Shown here: positions 44,867-56,205 of the stretch, one piece after another
How the letters are laid out: every line of letters starts with the position of its first letter
Position numbering within the stretch: position 1 is the first letter of the stretch
Assembly (NCBI GenBank): GCA_037176705.1
Contig: JBAWUJ010000076.1
Coordinates: 62,001 to 126,000, forward strand
Reading direction: 5' to 3'
DNA length: 64,000 nucleotides
Source of the DNA: Molossus alvarezi
Taxonomy: Eukaryota; Chordata; Mammalia; Chiroptera; Molossidae
Notes under the pieces: model-generated
The model's database searches: none
What the model was told of the DNA's origin: nothing
Seen by the model: the letters and a program-made list of their open reading frames with translations, nothing else
Program-made: the position numbers and the translations under genes

Positions 44867-44987
44867 AAAGCCTACAGCACCCGGCATTCCCAGGCGGTCT
44901 CCCATCCAAGTCCTGACCGGGCCCGACCCTGCTTAGCTTCCCAGATCCCACGAGATCGGGCGCGTTCAGGGTGGTATGGCCGGAGAC
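44867..44987 (-). rRNA. RNA5S: 5S rRNA, copy 77
   Basis: Consensus copy; GACTATGG in its 3' flank. 5' spacer 44988-45456 is class G. Confidence 0.9.
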
Positions 44988-45456
44988 GTTGGCGGCCGCC
45001 TCCAGGCGCCCTAAGAGTCCAGCGCCTGGGCTGGCAGCCCCCCGGGCAGCCCCCCGGCCGCCAGGCGGAGCGCGGACCGGCCCCTCTCAGCTCTCGGGGA
45101 CCCAGGCGCGCGGTCCGTCCCGCCCAGCCTCGAACCAGGTCCTCACCGCGGAGCTCGGCAGGCCGCGCATGCGCAGTCCAGGGGCCCCAAGGTCTGCGCC
45201 TGGGGGGCCGGGGGGTCCGCCCCACGGGGCTGCGCTGCCCCACCGGCGGGCGCGGGCGCCCGCGAGTTGCGGCGCCTTGCGCGGCGGCCTGCTGGTGTGC
45301 TGCTGGGGCGTGGGGGGTCCCCTCTGGGCCCCAGATTCCCTCGCTCGGCCCCCGGCGTGGGCTGGGGCGCGTGCGTGCGTGGGCTGCGTGGCCCTCGGCC
45401 CGAAGCGCGGCAGGTGCGCAGCTGGCTGGCTGTGGGGGGACCAAAAAGGAGCGGCA

Positions 45457-45577
45457 AAAGCCTACAGCGCCCGGCATTCCCAGGCGGTCTCCCATCCAAG
45501 TCCTGACCGGGCCCGACCCTGCTTAGCTTCCCAGATCCCACGAGATCGGGCGCGTTCAGGGTGGTATGGCCGGAGAC
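45457..45577 (-). rRNA. RNA5S: 5S rRNA, copy 78 (T109C)
   Basis: T109C. 5' spacer 45578-46046 is class G. Confidence 0.9.
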
Positions 45578-46046
45578 GTTGGCGGCCGCCTCCAGGCGCC
45601 CTAAGAGTCCAGCGCCTGGGCTGGCAGCCCCCCGGGCAGCCCCCCGGCCGCCAGGCGGAGCGCGGACCGGCCCCTCTCAGCTCTCGGGGACCCAGGCGCG
45701 CGGTCCGTCCCGCCCAGCCTCGAACCAGGTCCTCACCGCGGAGCTCGGCAGGCCGCGCATGCGCAGTCCAGGGGCCCCAAGGTCTGCGCCTGGGGGGCCG
45801 GGGGGTCCGCCCCACGGGGCTGCGCTGCCCCACCGGCGGGCGCGGGCGCCCGCGAGTTGCGGCGCCTTGCGCGGCGGCCTGCTGGTGTGCTGCTGGGGCG
45901 TGGGGGGTCCCCTCTGGGCCCCAGATTCCCTCGCTCGGCCCCCGGCGTGGGCTGGGGCGCGTGCGTGCGTGGGCTGCGTGGCCCTCGGCCCGAAGCGCGG
46001 CAGGTGCGCAGCTGGCTGGCTGTGGGGGGACCAAAAAGGAGCGGCA

Positions 46047-46167
46047 AAAGCCTACAGCGCCCGGCATTCCCAGGCGGTCTCCCATCCAAGTCCTGACCGG
46101 GCCCGACCCTGCTTAGCTTCCCAGATCCCACGAGATCGGGCGCGTTCAGGGTGGTATGGCCGGAGAC
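46047..46167 (-). rRNA. RNA5S: 5S rRNA, copy 79 (T109C)
   Basis: T109C; with copy 78, a tandem duplicate of the G/T109C unit. 5' spacer 46168-46637 is class F2. Confidence 0.9.
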
Positions 46168-46637
46168 GTTGGCGGCCGCCTCCAGGCGCCCTAAGAGTCC
46201 AGCGCCTGGGCTGGCAGCCCCCCGGGCAGCCCCCCCGGCCGCCAGGCGGAGCGCGGACCGGCCCCTCTCAGCTCTCGGGGACCCAGGCGCGCGGTCCGTC
46301 CCGCCCAGCCTCGAACCAGGTCCTCACCGCGGAGCTCGGCAGGCCGCGCATGCGCAGTCCAGGGGCCCCAAGGTCTGCGCCTGGGGGGCCGGGGGGTCCG
46401 CCCCACGGGGCTGCGCTGCCCCACCGGCGGGCGCGGGCGCCCGCGAGTTGCGGCGCCTTGCGCGGCGGCCTGCTGGTGTGCTGCTGGGGCGTGGGGGGTC
46501 CCCTCTGGGCCCCAGATTCCCTCGCTCGGCCCCCGGCGTGGGCTGGGGCGCGTGCGTGCGTGGGCTGCGTGGCCCTCGGCCCGAAGCGCGGCAGGTGCGC
46601 AGCTGGCTGACTATGGGGGGACCAAAAAGGAGCGGCA

Positions 46638-46758
46638 AAAGCCTACAGCACCCGGCATTCCCAGGCGGTCTCCCATCCAAGTCCTGACCGGGCCCGACCC
46701 TGCTTAGCTTCCCAGATCCCACGAGATCGGGCGCGTTCAGGGTGGTATGGCCGGAGAC
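46638..46758 (-). rRNA. RNA5S: 5S rRNA, copy 80
   Basis: Consensus copy; GACTATGG in its 3' flank. 5' spacer 46759-47227 is class G. Confidence 0.9.
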
Positions 46759-47227
46759 GTTGGCGGCCGCCTCCAGGCGCCCTAAGAGTCCAGCGCCTGG
46801 GCTGGCAGCCCCCCGGGCAGCCCCCCGGCCGCCAGGCGGAGCGCGGACCGGCCCCTCTCAGCTCTCGGGGACCCAGGCGCGCGGTCCGTCCCGCCCAGCC
46901 TCGAACCAGGTCCTCACCGCGGAGCTCGGCAGGCCGCGCATGCGCAGTCCAGGGGCCCCAAGGTCTGCGCCTGGGGGGCCGGGGGGTCCGCCCCACGGGG
47001 CTGCGCTGCCCCACCGGCGGGCGCGGGCGCCCGCGAGTTGCGGCGCCTTGCGCGGCGGCCTGCTGGTGTGCTGCTGGGGCGTGGGGGGTCCCCTCTGGGC
47101 CCCAGATTCCCTCGCTCGGCCCCCGGCGTGGGCTGGGGCGCGTGCGTGCGTGGGCTGCGTGGCCCTCGGCCCGAAGCGCGGCAGGTGCGCAGCTGGCTGG
47201 CTGTGGGGGGACCAAAAAGGAGCGGCA

Positions 47228-47348
47228 AAAGCCTACAGCACCCGGCATTCCCAGGCGGTCTCCCATCCAAGTCCTGACCGGGCCCGACCCTGCTTAGCTT
47301 CCCAGATCCCACGAGATCGGGCACGTTCAGGGTGGTATGGCCGGAGAC
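47228..47348 (-). rRNA. RNA5S: 5S rRNA, copy 81 (C26T)
   Basis: C26T. 5' spacer 47349-47816 is class J2. Confidence 0.9.
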
Positions 47349-47816
47349 GTTGGCGGCCGCCTCCAGGCGCCCTAAGAGTCCAGCGCCTGGGCTGGCAGCC
47401 CCCCGGGCAGCCCCCCGGCCGCCAGGCGGAGCGCGGACCGGCCCCTCTCAGCTCTCGGGGACCCAGGCGCGCGGTCCGTCCCGCCCAGCCTCGAACCAGG
47501 TCCTCACCGCGGAGCTCGGCAGGCCGCGCATGCGCAGTCCAGGGGCCCCAAGGTCTGCGCCTGGGGGGCCGGGGGTCCGCCCCACGGGGCTGCGCTGCCC
47601 CACCGGCGGGCGCGGGCGCCCGCGAGTTGCGGCGCCTTGCGCGGCGGCCTGCTGGTGTGCTGCTGGGGCGTGGGGGGTCCCCTCTGGGCCCCAGATTCCC
47701 TCGCTCGGCCCCCGGCGTGGGCTGGGGCGCGTGCGTGCGTGGGCTGCGTGGCCCTCGGCCCGAAGCGCGGCAGGTGCGCAGCTGGCTGACTATGGGGGGA
47801 CCAAAAAGGAGCGGCA

Positions 47817-47937
47817 AAAGCCTACAGCACCCGGCATTCCCAGGCGGTCTCCCATCCAAGTCCTGACCGGGCCCGACCCTGCTTAGCTTCCCAGATCCCA
47901 CGAGATCGGGCGCGTTCAGGGTGGTATGGCCGGAGAC
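47817..47937 (-). rRNA. RNA5S: 5S rRNA, copy 82
   Basis: Consensus copy; GACTATGG in its 3' flank. 5' spacer 47938-48406 is class G. Confidence 0.9.
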
Positions 47938-48406
47938 GTTGGCGGCCGCCTCCAGGCGCCCTAAGAGTCCAGCGCCTGGGCTGGCAGCCCCCCGGGCAGC
48001 CCCCCGGCCGCCAGGCGGAGCGCGGACCGGCCCCTCTCAGCTCTCGGGGACCCAGGCGCGCGGTCCGTCCCGCCCAGCCTCGAACCAGGTCCTCACCGCG
48101 GAGCTCGGCAGGCCGCGCATGCGCAGTCCAGGGGCCCCAAGGTCTGCGCCTGGGGGGCCGGGGGGTCCGCCCCACGGGGCTGCGCTGCCCCACCGGCGGG
48201 CGCGGGCGCCCGCGAGTTGCGGCGCCTTGCGCGGCGGCCTGCTGGTGTGCTGCTGGGGCGTGGGGGGTCCCCTCTGGGCCCCAGATTCCCTCGCTCGGCC
48301 CCCGGCGTGGGCTGGGGCGCGTGCGTGCGTGGGCTGCGTGGCCCTCGGCCCGAAGCGCGGCAGGTGCGCAGCTGGCTGGCTGTGGGGGGACCAAAAAGGA
48401 GCGGCA

Positions 48407-48527
48407 AAAGCCTACAGCGCCCGGCATTCCCAGGCGGTCTCCCATCCAAGTCCTGACCGGGCCCGACCCTGCTTAGCTTCCCAGATCCCACGAGATCGGG
48501 CGCGTTCAGGGTGGTATGGCCGGAGAC
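48407..48527 (-). rRNA. RNA5S: 5S rRNA, copy 83 (T109C)
   Basis: T109C. 5' spacer 48528-48997 is class F2, the rightmost. Confidence 0.9.
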
Positions 48528-48997
48528 GTTGGCGGCCGCCTCCAGGCGCCCTAAGAGTCCAGCGCCTGGGCTGGCAGCCCCCCGGGCAGCCCCCCCGGCC
48601 GCCAGGCGGAGCGCGGACCGGCCCCTCTCAGCTCTCGGGGACCCAGGCGCGCGGTCCGTCCCGCCCAGCCTCGAACCAGGTCCTCACCGCGGAGCTCGGC
48701 AGGCCGCGCATGCGCAGTCCAGGGGCCCCAAGGTCTGCGCCTGGGGGGCCGGGGGGTCCGCCCCACGGGGCTGCGCTGCCCCACCGGCGGGCGCGGGCGC
48801 CCGCGAGTTGCGGCGCCTTGCGCGGCGGCCTGCTGGTGTGCTGCTGGGGCGTGGGGGGTCCCCTCTGGGCCCCAGATTCCCTCGCTCGGCCCCCGGCGTG
48901 GGCTGGGGCGCGTGCGTGCGTGGGCTGCGTGGCCCTCGGCCCGAAGCGCGGCAGGTGCGCAGCTGGCTGACTATGGGGGGACCAAAAAGGAGCGGCA

Positions 48998-49118
48998 AAA
49001 GCCTACAGCACCCGGCATTCCCAGGCGGTCTCCCATCCAAGTCCTGACCGGGCCCGACCCTGCTTAGCTTCCCAGATCCCACGAGATCGGGCGCGTTCAG
49101 GGTGGTATGGCCGGAGAC
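48998..49118 (-). rRNA. RNA5S: 5S rRNA, copy 84
   Basis: Consensus copy; GACTATGG in its 3' flank. 5' spacer 49119-49587 is class G. Confidence 0.9.
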
Positions 49119-49587
49119 GTTGGCGGCCGCCTCCAGGCGCCCTAAGAGTCCAGCGCCTGGGCTGGCAGCCCCCCGGGCAGCCCCCCGGCCGCCAGGCGGA
49201 GCGCGGACCGGCCCCTCTCAGCTCTCGGGGACCCAGGCGCGCGGTCCGTCCCGCCCAGCCTCGAACCAGGTCCTCACCGCGGAGCTCGGCAGGCCGCGCA
49301 TGCGCAGTCCAGGGGCCCCAAGGTCTGCGCCTGGGGGGCCGGGGGGTCCGCCCCACGGGGCTGCGCTGCCCCACCGGCGGGCGCGGGCGCCCGCGAGTTG
49401 CGGCGCCTTGCGCGGCGGCCTGCTGGTGTGCTGCTGGGGCGTGGGGGGTCCCCTCTGGGCCCCAGATTCCCTCGCTCGGCCCCCGGCGTGGGCTGGGGCG
49501 CGTGCGTGCGTGGGCTGCGTGGCCCTCGGCCCGAAGCGCGGCAGGTGCGCAGCTGGCTGGCTGTGGGGGGACCAAAAAGGAGCGGCA

Positions 49588-49708
49588 AAAGCCTACAGCA
49601 CCCGGCATTCCCAGGCGGTCTCCCATCCAAGTCCTGACCGGGCCCGACCCTGCTTAGCTTCCCAGATCCCACGAGATCGGGCGCGTTCAGGGTGGTATGG
49701 CCGGAGAC
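49588..49708 (-). rRNA. RNA5S: 5S rRNA, copy 85
   Basis: Consensus copy. 5' spacer 49709-50178 is class H with CTCACCACTCGG. Confidence 0.9.
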
Positions 49709-50178
49709 GTTGGCGGCCGCCTCCAGGCGCCCTAAGAGTCCAGCGCCTGGGCTGGCAGCCCCCCGGGCAGCCCCCCCGGCCGCCAGGCGGAGCGCGGACC
49801 GGCCCCTCTCACCACTCGGGGACCCAGGCGCGCGGTCCGTCCCGCCCAGCCTCGAACCAGGTCCTCACCGCGGAGCTCGGCAGGCAGCGCATGCGCAGTC
49901 CAGGGGCCCCAAGGTCTGCGCCTGGGGGGCCGGGGGTCCGCCCCTCGGGGCTGCGCTGCCCCACCGGCGGGCGCGGGCGCCCGCGAGTTGCGGCGCCTTG
50001 CTCGGCGGCCTGCTGGTGTGCGGCTGGGGCGTGCGGGGATCCCCTCTGGGCCCCAGATTCCCTCGCTCGGCCCCCGGCGTGGGCTGGGGCGCGTGCGTGC
50101 GTGGGCTGCGTGGCCCTCGGCCCGAAGCGCGGCAGGTGCGCAGCTGGCTGGCTGTGGGGGGACCAAAAAGGAGCGGCA

Positions 50179-50299
50179 AAAGCCTACAGCGCCCGGCATT
50201 CCCAGGCGGTCTCCCATCCAAGTCCTGACCGGGCCCGACCCTGCTTAGCTTCCCAGATCCCACGAGATCGGGCGCGTTCAGGGTGGTATGGCCGGAGAC
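50179..50299 (-). rRNA. RNA5S: 5S rRNA, copy 86 (T109C)
   Basis: T109C. 5' spacer 50300-50769 is class Hc. Confidence 0.9.
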
Positions 50300-50769
50300 G
50301 TTGGCGGCCGCCTCCAGGCGCCCTAAGAGTCCAGCGCCTGGGCTGGCAGCCCCCCGGGCAGCCCCCCCGGCCGCCAGGCGGAGCGCGGACCGGCCCCTCT
50401 CAGCTCTCGGGGACCCAGGCGCGCGGTCCGTCCCGCCCAGCCTCGAACCAGGTCCTCACCGCGGAGCTCGGCAGGCCGCGCATGCGCAGTCCAGGGGCCC
50501 CAAGGTCTGCGCCTGGGGGGCCGGGGGTCCGCCCCTCGGGGCTGCGCTGCCCCACCGGCGGGCGCGGGCGCCCGCGAGTTGCGGCGCCTTGCTCGGCGGC
50601 CTGCTGGTGTGCGGCTGGGGCGTGCGGGGATCCCCTCTGGGCCCCAGATTCCCTCGCTCGGCCCCCGGCGTGGGCTGGGGCGCGTGCGTGCGTGGGCTGC
50701 GTGGCCCTCGGCCCGAAGCGCGGCAGGTGCGCAGCTGGCTGGCTGTGGGGGGACCAAAAAGGAGCGGCA

Positions 50770-50890
50770 AAAGCCTACAGCACCCGGCATTCCCAGGCGG
50801 TCTCCCATCCAAGTCCTGACCGGGCCCGACCCTGCTTAGCTTCCCAGATCCCACGAGATCGGGCGCGTTCAGGGTGGTATGGCCGGAGAC
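50770..50890 (-). rRNA. RNA5S: 5S rRNA, copy 87
   Basis: Consensus gene with a unique A-to-G change at -2 (plus strand T-to-C at 50892). 5' spacer 50891-51359 is class J. Confidence 0.9.
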
Positions 50891-51359
50891 GCTGGCGGCC
50901 GCCTCCAGGCGCCCTAAGAGTCCAGCGCCTGGGCTGGCAGCCCCCCGGGCAGCCCCCCGGCCGCCAGGCGGAGCGCGGACCGGCCCCTCTCAGCTCTCGG
51001 GGACCCAGGCGCGCGGTCCGTCCCGCCCAGCCTCGAACCAGGTCCTCACCGCGGAGCTCGGCAGGCCGCGCATGCGCAGTCCAGGGGCCCCAAGGTCTGC
51101 GCCTGGGGGGCCGGGGGGTCCGCCCCACGGGGCTGCGCTGCCCCACCGGCGGGCGCGGGCGCCCGCGAGTTGCGGCGCCTTGCGCGGCGGCCTGCTGGTG
51201 TGCTGCTGGGGCGTGGGGGGTCCCCTCTGGGCCCCAGATTCCCTCGCTCGGCCCCCGGCGTGGGCTGGGGCGCGTGCGTGCGTGGGCTGCGTGGCCCTCG
51301 GCCCGAAGCGCGGCAGGTGCGCAGCTGGCTGACTATGGGGGGACCAAAAAGGAGCGGCA

Positions 51360-51480
51360 AAAGCCTACAGCACCCGGCATTCCCAGGCGGTCTCCCATCC
51401 AAGTCCTGACCGGGCCCGACCCTGCTTAGCTTCCCAGATCCCACGAGATCGGGCGCGTTCAGGGTGGTATGGCCGGAGAC
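51360..51480 (-). rRNA. RNA5S: 5S rRNA, copy 88
   Basis: Consensus copy; GACTATGG in its 3' flank. 5' spacer 51481-51948 is class G with a private T deletion (GGGGGGCCCC). Confidence 0.9.
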
Positions 51481-51948
51481 GTTGGCGGCCGCCTCCAGGC
51501 GCCCTAAGAGTCCAGCGCCTGGGCTGGCAGCCCCCCGGGCAGCCCCCCGGCCGCCAGGCGGAGCGCGGACCGGCCCCTCTCAGCTCTCGGGGACCCAGGC
51601 GCGCGGTCCGTCCCGCCCAGCCTCGAACCAGGTCCTCACCGCGGAGCTCGGCAGGCCGCGCATGCGCAGTCCAGGGGCCCCAAGGTCTGCGCCTGGGGGG
51701 CCGGGGGGTCCGCCCCACGGGGCTGCGCTGCCCCACCGGCGGGCGCGGGCGCCCGCGAGTTGCGGCGCCTTGCGCGGCGGCCTGCTGGTGTGCTGCTGGG
51801 GCGTGGGGGGCCCCTCTGGGCCCCAGATTCCCTCGCTCGGCCCCCGGCGTGGGCTGGGGCGCGTGCGTGCGTGGGCTGCGTGGCCCTCGGCCCGAAGCGC
51901 GGCAGGTGCGCAGCTGGCTGGCTGTGGGGGGACCAAAAAGGAGCGGCA

Positions 51949-52069
51949 AAAGCCTACAGCACCCGGCATTCCCAGGCGGTCTCCCATCCAAGTCCTGACC
52001 GGGCCCGACCCTGCTTAGCTTCCCAGATCCCACGAGATCGGGCGCGTTCAGGGTGGTATGGCCGGAGAC
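51949..52069 (-). rRNA. RNA5S: 5S rRNA, copy 89
   Basis: Consensus copy. 5' spacer 52070-52539 is class Ha. Confidence 0.9.
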
Positions 52070-52539
52070 GTTGGCGGCCGCCTCCAGGCGCCCTAAGAGT
52101 CCAGCGCCTGGGCTGGCAGCCCCCCGGGCAGCCCCCCCGGCCGCCAGGCGGAGCGCGGACCGGCCCCTCTCAGCACTCGGGGACCCAGGCGCGCGGTCCA
52201 TCCCGCCCAGCCTCGAACCAGGTCCTCACCGCGGAGCTCGGCAGGCAGCGCATGCGCAGTCCAGGGGCCCCAAGGTCTGCGCCTGGGGGGCCGGGGGTCC
52301 GCCCCTCGGGGCTGCGCTGCCCCACCGGCGGGCGCGGGCGCCCGCGAGTTGCGGCGCCTTGCTCGGCGGCCTGCTGGTGTGCGGCTGGGGCGTGCGGGGA
52401 TCCCCTCTGGGCCCCAGATTCCCTCGCTCGGCCCCCGGCGTGGGCTGGGGCGCGTGCGTGCGTGGGCTGCGTGGCCCTCGGCCCGAAGCGCGGCAGGTGC
52501 GCAGCTGGCTGGCTGTGGGGGGACCAAAAAGGAGCGGCA

Positions 52540-52660
52540 AAAGCCTACAGCGCCCGGCATTCCCAGGCGGTCTCCCATCCAAGTCCTGACCGGGCCCGAC
52601 CCTGCTTAGCTTCCCAGATCCCACGAGATCGGGCGCGTTCAGGGTGGTATGGCCGGAGAC
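52540..52660 (-). rRNA. RNA5S: 5S rRNA, copy 90 (T109C)
   Basis: T109C. 5' spacer 52661-53129 is class G. Confidence 0.9.
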
Positions 52661-53129
52661 GTTGGCGGCCGCCTCCAGGCGCCCTAAGAGTCCAGCGCCT
52701 GGGCTGGCAGCCCCCCGGGCAGCCCCCCGGCCGCCAGGCGGAGCGCGGACCGGCCCCTCTCAGCTCTCGGGGACCCAGGCGCGCGGTCCGTCCCGCCCAG
52801 CCTCGAACCAGGTCCTCACCGCGGAGCTCGGCAGGCCGCGCATGCGCAGTCCAGGGGCCCCAAGGTCTGCGCCTGGGGGGCCGGGGGGTCCGCCCCACGG
52901 GGCTGCGCTGCCCCACCGGCGGGCGCGGGCGCCCGCGAGTTGCGGCGCCTTGCGCGGCGGCCTGCTGGTGTGCTGCTGGGGCGTGGGGGGTCCCCTCTGG
53001 GCCCCAGATTCCCTCGCTCGGCCCCCGGCGTGGGCTGGGGCGCGTGCGTGCGTGGGCTGCGTGGCCCTCGGCCCGAAGCGCGGCAGGTGCGCAGCTGGCT
53101 GGCTGTGGGGGGACCAAAAAGGAGCGGCA

Positions 53130-53250
53130 AAAGCCTACAGCACCCGGCATTCCCAGGCGGTCTCCCATCCAAGTCCTGACCGGGCCCGACCCTGCTTAGC
53201 TTCCCAGATCCCACGAGATCGGGCGCGTTCAGGGTGGTATGGCCGGAGAC
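53130..53250 (-). rRNA. RNA5S: 5S rRNA, copy 91
   Basis: Consensus copy. 5' spacer 53251-53720 is class A2. Confidence 0.9.
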
Positions 53251-53720
53251 GTTGGCGGCCGCCTCCAGGCGCCCTAAGAGTCCAGCGCCTGGGCTGGCAG
53301 CCCCCCGGGCAGCCCCCCCGGCCGCCAGGCGGAGCGCGGACCGGCCCCTCTCAGCTCTCGGGGACCCAGGCGCGCGGTCCGTCCCGCCCAGCCTCGAACC
53401 AGGTCCTCACCGCGGAGCTCGGCAGGCCGCGCATGCGCAGTCCAGGGGCCCCAAGGTCTGCGCCTGGGGGGCCGGGGGTCCGCCCCTCGGGGCTGCGCTG
53501 CCCCACCGGCGGGCGCGGGCGCCCGCGAGTTGCGGCGCCTTGCGCGGCGGCCTGCTGGTGTGCTGCTGGGGCGTGGGGGGATCCCCTCTGGGCCCCAGAT
53601 TCCCTCGCTCGGCCCCCGGCGTGGGCTGGGGCGCGTGCGTGCGTGGGCTGCGTGGCCCTCGGCCCGAAGCATGGCAGGTGCGCAGCTGGCTGGCTGTGGG
53701 GGGACCAAAAAGGAGCGGCA

Positions 53721-53841
53721 AAAGCCTACAGCGCCCGGCATTCCCAGGCGGTCTCCCATCCAAGTCCTGACCGGGCCCGACCCTGCTTAGCTTCCCAGAT
53801 CCCACGAGATCGGGCACGTTCAGGGTGGTATGGCCGGAGAC
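53721..53841 (-). rRNA. RNA5S: 5S rRNA, copy 92 (C26T and T109C)
   Basis: The only copy carrying both C26T and T109C, a recombinant or converted allele. 5' spacer 53842-54311 is class I. Confidence 0.9.
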
Positions 53842-54311
53842 GTTGGCGGCCGCCTCCAGGCGCCCTAAGAGTCCAGCGCCTGGGCTGGCAGCCCCCCGGG
53901 CAGCCCCCCCGGCCGCCAGGCGGAGCGCGGACCGGCCCCTCTCAGCTCTCGGGGACCCAGGCGCGCGGTCCGTCCCGCCCAGCCTCGAACCAGGTCCTCA
54001 CCGCGGAGCTCGGCAGGCCGCGCATGCGCAGTCCAGGGGCCCCAAGGTCTGCGCCTGGGGGGCCGGGGGGTCCGCCCCACGGGGCTGCGCTGCCCCACCG
54101 GCGGGCGCGGGCGCCCGCGAGTTGCGGCGCCTTGCGCGGCGGCCTGCTGGTGTGCTGCTGGGGCGTGGGGGGTCCCCTCTGGGCCCCAGATTCCCTCGCT
54201 CGGCCCCCGGCGTGGGCTGGGGCGCGTGCGTGCGTGGGCTGCGTGGCCCTCGGCCCGAAGCGCGGCAGGTGCGCAGCTGGCTGGCTGTGGGGGGACCAAA
54301 AAGGAGCGGCA

Positions 54312-54432
54312 AAAGCCTACAGCACCCGGCATTCCCAGGCGGTCTCCCATCCAAGTCCTGACCGGGCCCGACCCTGCTTAGCTTCCCAGATCCCACGAGA
54401 TCGGGCGCGTTCAGGGTGGTATGGCCGGAGAC
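54312..54432 (-). rRNA. RNA5S: 5S rRNA, copy 93
   Basis: Consensus copy. 5' spacer 54433-54902 is class L with CTCACCACTCGG. Confidence 0.9.
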
Positions 54433-54901
54433 GTTGGCGGCCGCCTCCAGGCGCCCTAAGAGTCCAGCGCCTGGGCTGGCAGCCCCCCGGGCAGCCCCCC
54501 CGGCCGCCAGGCGGAGCGCGGACCGGCCCCTCTCACCACTCGGGGACCCAGGCGCGCGGTCCGTCCCGCCCAGCCTCGAACCAGGTCCTCACCGCGGAGC
54601 TCGGCAGGCCGCGCATGCGCAGTCCAGGGGCCACAAGGTCTGCGCCTGGGGGGCCGGGGGTCCGCCCCACGGGGCTGCGCTGCCCCACCGGCGGGCGCGG
54701 GCGCCCGCGAGTTGCGGCGCCTTGCGCGGCGGCCTGCTGGTGTGCTGCTGGGGCGTGGGGGGATCCCCTCTGGGCCCCAGATTCCCTCGCTCGGCCCCCG
54801 GCGTGGGCTGGGGCGCGTGCGTGCGTGGGCTGCGTGGCCCTCGGCCCGAAGCGCGGCAGGTGCGCAGCTGGCTGGCTGTGGGGGGACCAAAAAGGAGCGG
54901 C

Positions 54902-54905
54902 CAAA
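54902..54905 (-). terminator. Weakened T4 terminator of copy 94
   Basis: The fourth T is replaced by G, leaving TTTG. The T5 run eight bases further on is intact and would be the first full Pol III terminator. Confidence 0.75.
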
Positions 54906-55023
54906 GCCTACAGCACCCGGCATTCCCAGGCGGTCTCCCATCCAAGTCCTGACCGGGCCCGACCCTGCTTAGCTTCCCAGATCCCACGAGATCGGGCGCG
55001 TTCAGGGTGGTATGGCCGGAGAC
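54903..55023 (-). rRNA. RNA5S: 5S rRNA, copy 94 (T4 terminator lost)
   Basis: Consensus gene with TTTG at its 3' end. 5' spacer 55024-55493 is class L. Confidence 0.9.
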
Positions 55024-55492
55024 GTTGGCGGCCGCCTCCAGGCGCCCTAAGAGTCCAGCGCCTGGGCTGGCAGCCCCCCGGGCAGCCCCCCCGGCCGCCA
55101 GGCGGAGCGCGGACCGGCCCCTCTCAGCTCTCGGGGACCCAGGCGCGCGGTCCGTCCCGCCCAGCCTCGAACCAGGTCCTCACCGCGGAGCTCGGCAGGC
55201 CGCGCATGCGCAGTCCAGGGGCCACAAGGTCTGCGCCTGGGGGGCCGGGGGTCCGCCCCACGGGGCTGCGCTGCCCCACCGGCGGGCGCGGGCGCCCGCG
55301 AGTTGCGGCGCCTTGCGCGGCGGCCTGCTGGTGTGCTGCTGGGGCGTGGGGGGATCCCCTCTGGGCCCCAGATTCCCTCGCTCGGCCCCCGGCGTGGGCT
55401 GGGGCGCGTGCGTGCGTGGGCTGCGTGGCCCTCGGCCCGAAGCGCGGCAGGTGCGCAGCTGGCTGGCTGTGGGGGGACCAAAAAGGAGCGGC

Positions 55493-55496
55493 CAAA
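55493..55496 (-). terminator. Weakened T4 terminator of copy 95
   Basis: Same TTTG change as copy 94, within the second class L unit. The downstream T5 run is intact. Confidence 0.75.
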
Positions 55497-55614
55497 GCCT
55501 ACAGCACCCGGCATTCCCAGGCGGTCTCCCATCCAAGTCCTGACCGGGCCCGACCCTGCTTAGCTTCCCAGATCCCACGAGATCGGGCGCGTTCAGGGTG
55601 GTATGGCCGGAGAC
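55494..55614 (-). rRNA. RNA5S: 5S rRNA, copy 95 (T4 terminator lost)
   Basis: Consensus gene with TTTG at its 3' end. 5' spacer 55615-56084 is class L with a private GGGGGGCCGCC. Confidence 0.9.
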
Positions 55615-56083
55615 GTTGGCGGCCGCCTCCAGGCGCCCTAAGAGTCCAGCGCCTGGGCTGGCAGCCCCCCGGGCAGCCCCCCCGGCCGCCAGGCGGAGCG
55701 CGGACCGGCCCCTCTCAGCTCTCGGGGACCCAGGCGCGCGGTCCGTCCCGCCCAGCCTCGAACCAGGTCCTCACCGCGGAGCTCGGCAGGCCGCGCATGC
55801 GCAGTCCAGGGGCCACAAGGTCTGCGCCTGGGGGGCCGGGGGGCCGCCCCACGGGGCTGCGCTGCCCCACCGGCGGGCGCGGGCGCCCGCGAGTTGCGGC
55901 GCCTTGCGCGGCGGCCTGCTGGTGTGCTGCTGGGGCGTGGGGGGATCCCCTCTGGGCCCCAGATTCCCTCGCTCGGCCCCCGGCGTGGGCTGGGGCGCGT
56001 GCGTGCGTGGGCTGCGTGGCCCTCGGCCCGAAGCGCGGCAGGTGCGCAGCTGGCTGGCTGTGGGGGGACCAAAAAGGAGCGGC

Positions 56084-56087
56084 CAAA
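56084..56087 (-). terminator. Weakened T4 terminator of copy 96
   Basis: Same TTTG change, within the third class L unit. The downstream T5 run is intact. Confidence 0.75.
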
Positions 56088-56205
56088 GCCTACAGCACCC
56101 GGCATTCCCAGGCGGTCTCCCATCCAAGTCCTGACCGGGCCCGACCCTGCTTAGCTTCCCAGATCCCACGAGATCGGGCGCGTTCAGGGTGGTATGGCCG
56201 GAGAC
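56085..56205 (-). rRNA. RNA5S: 5S rRNA, copy 96 (T4 terminator lost)
   Basis: Consensus gene with TTTG at its 3' end. 5' spacer 56206-56674 is class G with a private CCCCCTGCGTGG. Confidence 0.9.

Larger units (their letters stand above)
37299..45560. repeat. 6-unit module G-Ha-G-A2-J2-G, two copies in the right half
   Basis: Units at 37299, 37889, 38480, 39070, 39661 and 40250 correspond to those at 42021, 42610, 43201, 43791, 44382 and 44971. Gene variants travel with the module: T109C after Ha, C26T after A2 and T109C after the final G. The 42021 unit has a G5 run instead of G6. Two further units (F2 and G) separate the modules. Confidence 0.85.
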
